Positions 57,401 through 64,000 of a stretch of DNA of 64,000 bases are shown here, one piece after another. The translations under genes and the position numbers were made by a program. The notes under the pieces were generated by a model. The model searched no databases, was not told the DNA's origin, and worked only from the letters and a program-made list of their open reading frames with translations. The number at the start of each line of letters is the position of its first letter. The stretch's first letter is position 1. The stretch comes from Telmatactis stephensoni (Eukaryota; Cnidaria; Anthozoa; Actiniaria; Isophelliidae): positions 496,001 to 560,000 of the forward strand of contig JALIZF010001725.1 in NCBI GenBank assembly GCA_029948255.1, given 5' to 3'.

Positions 57401-58893
57401 TGGAACGATGTAGAGCAGCCTAAAACATGAAAGACACTGGGCTACACTCTGTTTATAAACTCTCCTTTCTTGTACTGTGTGTACATCCCCTATTATAAAC
57501 CTATTTCAAAAAAGGGTGTCGTATGAGAACTCTGAAGCCCACGCGACTAGACCGAAAAGGAGTATAATAGCACAACTTTACTTTCTTTTCCGCTTTAGAC
57601 TTTAGCATCAGTAACTGAAGTTAAGTTCTTTAGCGTATAAGGTCAGAGCAAGCTGAATTTCAGTAATCGTATGGGATTTGTGTGGTTTTATAACTTAAGT
57701 GATTTCTTCTCATATTCCCTTTCGGGTGATGGCTTGATACCGACATTGTTTATTGAAATAGGTGTATGGAAGGGATAAATACCGAGAAGCGAGGCTTTTA
57801 GCCATATACATCCCGAGGGCCGTAGGCCCGAGGGATGTATATGGATAAAAGCCGAGCTTCGAGGTATTTATCTGCCTTATTATGTGATTGAGGAGGGTTT
57901 CACACAAAAACCATTCAAAAACACAATCACTGATTAGATCATTGTTACTGAATTTACAGAAGGAAACCCTAAAGAATTGCTTTTCAATTCTATTCAGGGC
58001 AATACTAACGAACTTCATGATAATACACAAAACGTTTTTTTGTTGAAGAAATTTCATCAGTTAGCTCAGTAGTATAGTGGTTAAAGGAGGGTAAAGGAGT
58101 GCAGAAGGTCTCGGGTTCGAATCCCAGTCGTTAATCAAAGACTTTTTTTTCACCAGTAATCGCTACTTAGTATCTTTCTAAGAAAATTTGTAAGTCTCGA
58201 TCAACACATAGATGGTCTAAGAAAGTATGGGACGAAATTATAAATTCAAGGGGTGTATCTGTATAAACCCCGGGAATTATAAATTCAAGGGATGTATACA
58301 GATACATCCCGGGAAAGATCCATATAAAACCCTTGAATTCATAATGATCGTGAAATAAGCGATATAAAGTGCTATGAATAACAAAGAAACCCGACTCAAT
58401 CATATAATAAGTTTATGTAGAGACATGGACGCGCGGCAAAAAATAAATCATTTTTTTGTTTTCTTTTCCCCACTTCTGTATGTAACTTAGCTTACATTCT
58501 CCATCTCTTCCCTTTGTTGGCATTGCCCTTTACCTAATATAGATGTTAAACCACAATATATACTTTTGTAAAAATCACCTCAGAAACGACGCTGTGAAAA
58601 GGTCCATCAAACACGTAGTTGGTACAGTTGTCACAACATTTGTTGGGTGGACAAGTCGAGTTTGCCGGTGTGTTACAGTGGAAATTAGGCGTTCCAAACA
58701 CGAACAACAAAGCAGCAAACTGCATCGATGTCATCATGACTAGACAACACGACGAAAAGAAGACCTTTTTTTGATATCGACCAAACGACGAGACGTACTG
58801 GAAGAGATCGTCATATTCACGAGCTAGAGGTTGGTCGTGCTCTTCGTCTTCTTGTTCTTGGTCTACTGTGTTGTCTGGGTCTTCAAGAGCCAT
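43045..58893 (-). CDS. SLC22: SLC22-family organic ion transporter, gene B (548 aa, nine exons)
   Basis: Tandem paralogue of gene A with the same nine exons: 58579-58893, 56990-57136, 56508-56788, 46628-46876, 45400-45534, 45078-45157, 44533-44641, 44127-44199, 43045-43302 (stop 43045). Lengths match A exon for exon; 549 codons, no frame break. Motifs are the same: acidic N terminus, WNLICDKAYVG, GSLSDAIGRK, ELLGPKHR, PESPRWL, GNLAGDIYLNFF, DQPMIITWIFVAA, GTGYTIGRFGAVIAPYVG and PETLNAKMHQTIEEEEK. It differs from A by scattered substitutions, for example YQKKVFF, CFYAGMLAG and a tail ending NIKT instead of NIKA. Intron 3 is inflated to 9.6 kb by nested repeats. Open frame and intact splice sites argue for a functional gene; substrate unknown. 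Confidence 0.95.
43734..44080. repeat. ~350-bp polypyrimidine (TCC/TTC)n tract in gene B intron 8
   Basis: Almost uninterrupted CTC, TTC and CGT triplets on the plus strand. On the transcribed sense it is GAG/GAA-rich and starts about 45 bases after the exon 8 donor (44126). The three long plus-strand frames (Pro/Ser, Leu, Ser-rich) all arise from the triplet repeat and are not genes. Confidence 0.95.
47230..47438. mobile_element. 209-bp hairpin miniature element with 8-bp target duplication
   Basis: It begins TACCCTGGTCCCAGACGC and ends GGGACCAGGGTAA, with arms of about 75 bases (for example CGTTTACATT-side AAGCGGCGAGACGTTTAC against GTAAACGTCTTGCTGCTTCG). GAATGAAT flanks it at 47222-47229 and 47439-47446. 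An 8-bp duplication is typical of hAT. It is nested in the GACGG-ended repeat; gene A's copy lacks it. Confidence 0.85.
48333..49349 (-). mobile_element. Second copy of the ~1 kb ACTCGTGCC-ended repeat
   Basis: Inverted relative to the copy in PRPF19 intron 12 (7758-8724), with a T run (complement of the A run) near 48382-48412. Several indels separate the copies, so they are older than the 2697-bp pair. Confidence 0.75.
50060..50280 (-). mobile_element. tRNA-derived SINE-like sequence
   Basis: Minus strand: CACAGTTGGTTAGTGCGAGA (A-box region) then AAGTTTGATCCCC (B-box) at about 50223-50276, followed by a non-tRNA body. This is the layout of a tRNA-headed SINE. The end is not sharply defined. 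Confidence 0.55.
51764..51849 (-). ncRNA. tRNA-like unit followed by a T-run terminator
   Basis: Read on the minus strand: GATCCCGTGGCGCAGTTGG, then GTCGGGTTCGAAACCGGCTG, then a T run (A run on the plus strand, 51735-51760). Counterpart of 31632-31724. Ends CGATCCC and GGGGACC are partly complementary, like an acceptor stem. Probably a SINE head or tRNA pseudogene. Confidence 0.55.
51926..52200 (+). ncRNA. tRNA-like A-box/B-box unit; also the empty target site of the 2697-bp element
   Basis: A-box TTAGCCTAGTGG near 51930 and B-box GGTTCGAGTCC at 52146-52156 are about 215 bases apart, too far for a plain tRNA, followed by T runs. The same unit on the opposite strand in gene A intron 6 is split by the 2697-bp element exactly at GTAAG, present once here (51941-51945). 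Confidence 0.5.
52524..55220. mobile_element. 2697-bp non-autonomous DNA transposon, copy 2
   Basis: Same ends and same length as the copy at 28839-31535, and no difference in the stretches compared, including all its frames. It is flanked by TAAAG at 52519-52523 and 55221-55225, a different 5-bp duplication from copy 1. The gene A copy of the host repeat is uninterrupted at the equivalent place (near 28215). Confidence 0.9.
55690..56415. repeat. ~82-bp minisatellite, about nine copies, gene B intron 3
   Basis: Units of 82-84 bases containing TGTGCACACTTCTATTTGAC and CTCTATATAGCGGTTGATCA start near 55696, 55779, 55861, 55943, 56026, 56110, 56192, 56274 and 56357. Very uniform, suggesting recent amplification. 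Diverged half-units extend upstream to about 55430. It ends about 90 bases before the exon 3 donor on the minus strand. Confidence 0.95.
57760..58350. repeat. Paired palindromes flanking a tRNA-like unit in gene B intron 1
   Basis: One inverted repeat spans about 57772-57883 (GATAAATACCGAGAAGCGAG against CTTCGAGGTATTTATC, centre GAGGGCCGTAGGCCC). A second lies near 58240-58340 (AATTCAAGGGNTGTAT and CCCGGGA elements). The tRNA-like unit is between them. Gene A intron 1 lacks this block. Confidence 0.6.
58057..58150 (+). ncRNA. tRNA-like unit with T8 terminator
   Basis: TTAGCTCAGTAGTATAGTGG is a tRNA-type D-arm/A-box, GGTTCGAATCC at 58114-58124 a consensus T-arm/B-box, and eight T follow at 58143-58150. 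The acceptor ends do not pair convincingly, so I favour a tRNA pseudogene or SINE head over a working tRNA. Confidence 0.55.
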
Positions 58894-60071
58894 TGTCTTG
58901 ACCTGAAATTGACTTTGGCCTTTTTGGTGGCGATTATTGAATAGGAATCCGTCAACAGCTGAAAACACAATTAAAAATATGGGCAATCAAAAAAGCAGTA
59001 ATCAAAAGTTTCACAAAATTAGTTTTGTAGTTGGGTTTGTAATTTTTAGTCGGTACATTTGGCACTTCGAGCTGAATTCACTCATGTCACCTAAAACAGA
59101 ATTCGGTGTCTATTTTACTACTAGAAGAGTAAAAGTCATGATATAGTCATGTATAGTTACTAGGTATTAGACGCAACACAGTATCGTTAAAAATCGTAGC
59201 AACTAGCGGCGGGCCGTATGTTGCACTATGTCAAACACAAATAGTAGATACTATTAACTTGTATCTACGCTTCACCTGACTCAAGTTCTAAATTCAAAAT
59301 GGTGAAAATGGTAGTTCATCTTACTGCTTAGGATTTGATTGTGAATTAATGTTCACCCCAAGAATAGGGTCACGCAAAATTTAAGTCAAATTTCACAAGT
59401 CTCTGTTTTCTTTGTCAAAAAGTGTTCCAGAGCCTCAAATTATTAGAAACAAGAAAGTTAGCCGGAAAAATGAAACACCCTCACGTACAACGCATCTCGC
59501 TTTCTCGCAAATCTTGCATTAGCCATTTGCTAGCCCTTGTAAATACTACCGCATTTCACATCATCTGGAATATACACGCATATATATTTATACAAGAAAT
59601 ATATACATATACTATACTATACCGTGTATGGCGTGTAGGCGCTTGTGGAATTTAGCTCCAGAATTTAGCTCTGAGTTAAGAAAGCCAAGCCTAGCTGAAT
59701 TCTACGTCGACTTCTGTCTTGAAGATAGATTTTGTGATTTTGGTTTGGCCACGCGATCAAATGTCTATCTCGTATTACTTAAAAATGGAAAATGGCCACC
59801 ATCTGGGATTGTCATTTAAAATATTTAAATGGCTCCCAGGCATAGAAAATATCGCTTACAATATGAATTAGTCCATAAATTTAAAATTTTATTTCCTACA
59901 GTTTATTGATGTAAAGAACAGCGCTGTTCTTCCATCCTCATCAATGTCGTCTATTGCAATTTTCTACATATTTCCTATTATATGAAATGGACAAAAATGT
60001 CCAGTGTTTTCGGTCAATTTTGGGATATGTTTGCTCATTTTCCATGAGCTATACCCTTGCAAAAAACAAAC

Positions 60072-60074
<3 letters not shown>

Positions 60075-60142
<68 letters not shown>

Positions 60143-60175
60143 ACAAAACAACAACAACAAAAAACAAACAAACAA
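60075..60175 (+). repeat. (CAA)n/(CAG)n trinucleotide repeat
   Basis: About 13 CAA units pass into alternating CAACAG units and back to CAA, then AAAC repeats. Frames encoding poly-Gln, poly-Thr/Ala or poly-Asn are artefacts of the repeat. Confidence 0.97.
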
Positions 60176-60769
60176 ACAAACAAAAACAAAAAATTCCTGT
60201 CTCGCCATCTTGCCATTATTACCGGCATTAAGAAATATTATGGTTTCCTGTATTGCGTGATGTTACATCAGACTTTGTATGTGGCATCACGGTCAAAGAT
60301 GCTGCATTGTCTACTGTATTCGACGCTTTAGATACAACGAATAATAAATACAATTCCATTGCATACAATGCATATAAATCTCTCATTTTATCAGCATCTG
60401 AGGTATTAGTTACAATATGTGTCTCAAAGTGTAAAGTCAATCGATTACATAAGATTTTACAAAAACGGGTCAAGTAGATCCACTAGACCTTTTTGCCGTA
60501 ACACTATTTTCCAACAAAGTCTTCCAAAGTTTGTAAAAGCTGGCAAAGATCAGACTTCCCCGACAACTCTTTTGTTGTTCTTCCCGGCTTGAATGCAAAA
60601 GTACGCTACAATAAGTCGTGTCCATCATCTGACCATCTTGAAGGCTCCACCATTTCAACTCATGGAGGAGTCACGAGTAGAATTTCAACACTCTAATAGT
60701 AATTAAATACAGACATTGTTTTAGAAAGCAAGTTTCGCATACAATCCTGATACCGCGTCGCCTGCCTAC

Positions 60770-60895
60770 AGGCTCTCCAAGGGAGGGAGGGGGGGGGGGG
60801 GGGGGGGGGGGGAAGGGGAGGGAGAAGGGGAGGGGGGAGGGTAAAAGGCCCCTCCCCTTTCCCCCTCCCTCCCCTGGGGCCCTGGAGGTCCCCCT
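60770..60895. repeat. 24-base G run facing a C-rich tract
   Basis: A pure G run at 60789-60812, then GGGGAGGGAGAAGGGG-type sequence, is followed after GTAAAAGG by a complementary C-rich stretch. Either a G-quadruplex or a G-C hairpin could form. Such runs are also prone to assembly error. Confidence 0.85.
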
Positions 60896-61555
60896 ACCCC
60901 AAACAAAAACATTTCTTTAAATCTAAGTTAATAATTAAATTTGGTAAAATCTATAAGTTATTGTATTAACATTCGGCAGCTCAGCTCCAGTACATATGGT
61001 TTCCTCTAAGTTTACAAGTAGTTCTTAATTTGAATTGTTTGCCAATTCCTTTGGGAAGTTTATACCTATGAGCAACTTTAAACAGAAGAGTGCTTTTACT
61101 GAGTCTCACTGTTGAATAGTTGACGTCAACTTAATTAGATAAGTTAACTAGACGTTTCTAATAGAAAGTGGAATGCTGCGAGCAAGAAAACAGTTGTTGT
61201 ATCCACCTTAGCAGAATTATTTCTCTAAACTGAGCTCACGAAAGAACACTGCTTTCTCTGATTATCAATTATTTTGTTTGCCCCTAACTTAATTAGATAA
61301 GTTAATAACTATTCAACTTGGTTGAGTACTTCCCGGGGACCACACTTGTTCCTTAACACCACTAGGTATGAATTATTAAGAAACATATGGCAAAAAATCG
61401 AAAGACAACTTTAAAAGCAATATTTTTTTCGCGCAGAAGCCAGCGCAATTTCGCACATGCGCAGACATTTAAGGCCTCAGTGTTGCTCGTTTCTTAACTG
61501 CGAAACTAAAGAACCCCAAATCACATGCCGTACTGTTTACATATACCAAGGCCTT

Positions 61556-64000
61556 CTACAACGCTGTTGTATTTTCAAATTGAGCGTTGCGATTAACAAA
61601 AGTCATGTCTTTCTCGTTCATGTTATAAAGTTTGTTTTTTCCACAACATGGAATCCCATAGTCCTCTTCGGCCTTCTCTTCCTCTTCAATGGTCTGATGC
61701 ATCTTGGCATTCAGTGTTTCAGGTAGCCATAGCATCGTGACAGACGTTGCGATGGCAACGACACCAAAGATGGTCAGCGGTAGCGTTATGGTGAGCCCTG
61801 GAAGTTGACCCTAAATGAAAATATCAGCTTTAGCATTAACCTCGTTCGTAGGGCCTTCTCTTTTAGCTAGCTTTTTCAAAATGGCGGTGATCCTTGCTGA
61901 TCACTATACACCTTACCCACTGTACACCTTGGTCACTGTACACCTTACCCACTGCACTGTACACCTTACCCACAATGGATGATTTGAATACTGAGTGATT
62001 TGAGTACTAGGTGATTTGACTTTGATTATCTAAGCTTATCTAGTGATAAAATGACTCATGTAGCTCTTACCAATATTCCAACATACGGCGCGATGATTGC
62101 ACCACAGCGACCAATGGTATAACCTGTTCCTATTGCCGTACTCCTAATGATAACATGAAATTACTAAAAAGAACTAACAAGCACAAGTTTATATATCCAA
62201 TCATGTCAACGTCTGCACCCATTGTAGTTTAATTCACTAGTTAAAGCGTCAGTTATAGCGGTCACCATGAAGACTATTATCTCACCTTAGAACTGTAGGA
62301 AATAATTCTGTTCCAAGAAGAAATATGTTCACCCACATTGCCACTCCAACAACTGCGGCTGCCACGAAGATCCATGTCCTAATCATTGGCTGATCTAGAG
62401 CAAATGACATGCATGGGATATTGTAGAATAGATTGGCAAAGAAAGAGAAAGTATATAGCTGACTTAAAAAATTACAAAATGTTTGGCAAGGGAAAACTAT
62501 ACCAACTATATGGAACAAAGGCAGTCCCATAAGGGGTTATTGGGATATAGGCAGATGGTCAAGTTAATTTCTGAAAATACGTTTCAGAAATAATGAATTT
62601 TCGGGATCTTTGAATTCTATTACTTACCATTAGGTACAGCCAGTGACCCAAGGCAGAGTACCCCAATAATTATCAACACTCCAGCATGTGACGGACGTCG
62701 ACCAGTCCTTCGAAAAAAGTAAAACAAAAATAGTCAGACAGTCAGGCAGTCGGGCAGTCAGTCGGTCGGTCGGTCGGTCAGCCAGTCCAGTAAGCACTGA
62801 CTTACGCACGTTAGAAACACAAGTAACCTTACAAATACATACCGTTTTAAGAAGAATAATGAAGCAATAATAGCTAATGGCTGAATAGCGTTTATAATGA
62901 AGAAATTAAGATAGATATTTCCCGCCAAGTTTCCAATGTACAGAAGGAATGCGTTACCAAGGAAACTGACTGAAAACCTGTGAAGTGGAAAATATAAACG
63001 TCAACGGAGTTTGTTCAGTTAAGGGGCTGTTACACACTGAAACTTTTATCTGAAACTTGTTCGCGACACAAGTTTCTGTTGCATGCAGGAGTAGAAAGCA
63101 GTTCTACTTTAAAGTTTCAGCTAAATGACCATGTTATACGGTGCAATGCGTTGTGAAACTTGTCTCACAACGGCCATTGAGGGAAGTTTCAGAGAAACGT
63201 TTCAACGTGTAACAGCGCCTTCAGTTCTCGTATCAACCTAATCCATCGTGTGACAATCCCGTGACATGCCTCCCAAGGGTGACCTGCTTTCGTTTTGAAA
63301 CTCGTCGGATTATCGTCGATAAGCATCACGTACACGAGAAACGGCAAACGGCAAAGAGGATCACGTGACCTGCTTTTTTCGCGTCTGGCGTTGCTGTTTC
63401 AACGCGAGGATGGATCATTCAGCGTTTGCCGTAAACGTCAAAAGTCGCTCTTTCGTTTGAGTACCAAACGCGCAACGTCAGGTGCGAAATTCGTAGGTCA
63501 CGTGTTCCTCTCTGCCTAAAGATTCACGTAAACGGCAAACGGCAGAGAGAATCGCGTGATCTGCTTTTTCCGGGTCTGGCGTTGCCGTTTTAACGCGACA
63601 GCGAATGATTTTGCATTTGGCGTAAAAGCTGAAACGTCAGTCTATCATTTGAGTGCCAAACACACAAAGCCAGGCACGTGAAAATATAGGTCGCGTGATC
63701 CTGTCCGCCGTTTGCCGTTCACGTGAATATCCACCTCTCTATTCCTTTTGGATACTCTCGAATTTTTTGAAGAATATAAATGAAAGAAAACAATCCTCTA
63801 GAGGTTTGTCACGCATGAATTGCCAAAGCATTGCGATCCTTAGATTAGGTCTGTTTCACCTACAAGTTCCTCTAGATCAATCCAAACCACAGGAAACCCG
63901 CACGAGACTTACCAATTTATAGCAATAATAACAATTCGTTTTCTGAGTTTGGGTGTACGGACCAAATCAAGAGGGGTGTAAACGTTTTCCTGTTTAATCT
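61556..64000 (-). CDS. SLC22: SLC22-family organic ion transporter, gene C (3' part; 5' end beyond window)
   Basis: Third tandem paralogue. Minus-strand exons visible: 63913 to the window end (partial exon 4), 62843-62977, 62628-62707, 62286-62394, 62071-62143, 61556-61810 (stop 61556). Exon lengths 135, 80, 109 and 73 equal those of A and B; the last is 255 against 258. Diagnostic peptides: YTPLDLVRTPKLRKR, FSVSFLGNAFLLYIGNLAGN, DQPMIRTWIFVAAAVVG, GTELFPTVLR, GTGYTIGRCGAIIAPYVG, PETLNAKMHQTIEEEEKAEE. It is more diverged than A from B. After DYGIPCCGK the tail is unrelated to A and B and ends NTTAL, which fits a class I PDZ ligand (T-x-L). Exons 1-3 must lie upstream on this strand, past 64000. 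Confidence 0.93.
61905..61972. repeat. Short tandem CACTGTACACCTTACC repeat in gene C intron 8
   Basis: ACACCTTACCCACTGTACAC-type units occur four times with small changes. Local tandem duplication; no coding content. Confidence 0.8.
63021..63221. mobile_element. 201-bp miniature element with 5-bp target duplication in gene C intron 4
   Basis: AAGGGGCTGTTACACACTG at the left and GTGTAACAGCGCCTT at the right form terminal inverted repeats of about 23 bp with three mismatches. CAGTT flanks both sides (63016-63020 and 63222-63226). The interior repeats GAAACTTGT and AGTTTCAG motifs. Confidence 0.8.
63321..63735. repeat. Duplicated ~200-bp repeat with CGTAAACGGCAAACGGCA ends in gene C intron 4
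   Basis: Two direct units (about 63330 and 63528 onward) share ACGGCAAACGGCA, CGTGANCTGCTTTTT, TCTGGCGTTGC and GAGTNCCAAAC. The block closes with the complement CCGTTTGCCGTTCACG near 63708-63723, so the outer ends are inverted repeats. Probably a tandemly duplicated miniature element. Confidence 0.65.

Larger units (their letters stand above)
58894..61555. other. Intergenic region between SLC22 genes B and C, including the gene B 5' flank
   Basis: 58894-59800 matches the gene A 5' flank. The rest has no supported gene; it carries a trinucleotide repeat and a G-run hairpin (listed separately). TTAATTAGATAAGTTAA occurs twice (about 61130 and 61288). Confidence 0.6.

Noticed and set aside
58057..58150. 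Functional tRNA gene
   Set aside because: A- and B-boxes and a T8 terminator are present, but the acceptor stem does not pair well; kept only as tRNA-like.
43045..58893. Gene B as a pseudogene because of its repeat-filled 9.6-kb intron
   Set aside because: All nine exons keep frame, motifs and GT-AG sites.
59954..60331. Poly-Gln, poly-Thr/Ala and poly-Asn frames
   Set aside because: Artefacts of the CAA/CAG repeat in intergenic DNA.

Overview
The window is animal nuclear DNA: AT-rich, intron-rich and crowded with DNA transposons and microsatellites, with protein sequences close to vertebrate orthologues. Intron density, repeat style and gene content suggest a cnidarian, probably an anthozoan such as a coral or sea anemone. 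That assignment is inference; no marker gene here proves it.

Layout. (1) 3079-14807, + strand: 3' three quarters of PRPF19, the spliceosomal E3 ubiquitin ligase, in 19 visible exons; the U-box exons lie upstream of the window. Its introns hold an apparently intact piggyBac transposon (651-3024), a TTAA-flanked non-autonomous element (3894-4631), a ~1 kb repeat (7758-8724) and a tyrosine-recombinase element with split direct repeats (9938-12946). (2) 16823-20588, + strand: UNC119, a lipid-binding trafficking chaperone, in four coding exons. (3) 20589-26192: gene-free, with several palindromic miniature elements. (4) 26193-64000, - strand: a tandem array of three SLC22-type organic-ion transporter genes. 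A (26193-37912) and B (43045-58893) are complete with nine coding exons each and matching exon lengths; C (61556 to beyond the window end) shows its last five exons and part of a sixth. A and B also share 5' and 3' flanks, so the duplicated unit was larger than the coding region.

Mobile DNA. Two 2697-bp copies of one non-autonomous element sit at unrelated sites in genes A and B, each with its own 5-bp target duplication. The unoccupied site for the gene-A copy is still visible in gene B. Both copies are nested in inverted-orientation copies of an older repeat with GACGGTTGACGG-type ends that carries two divergent tRNA-like RNA polymerase III units. Gene B intron 3 also holds a 4-kb element with ~620-bp terminal inverted repeats, a 209-bp miniature element with an 8-bp target duplication, and an ~82-bp minisatellite with about nine copies against two in gene A.

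Functionally, PRPF19 and UNC119 are housekeeping or trafficking genes with no evident link to the transporter array. The three SLC22 paralogues probably transport organic ions across the plasma membrane; substrates cannot be read from sequence. I see no viral genome, CRISPR array or prokaryotic operon.
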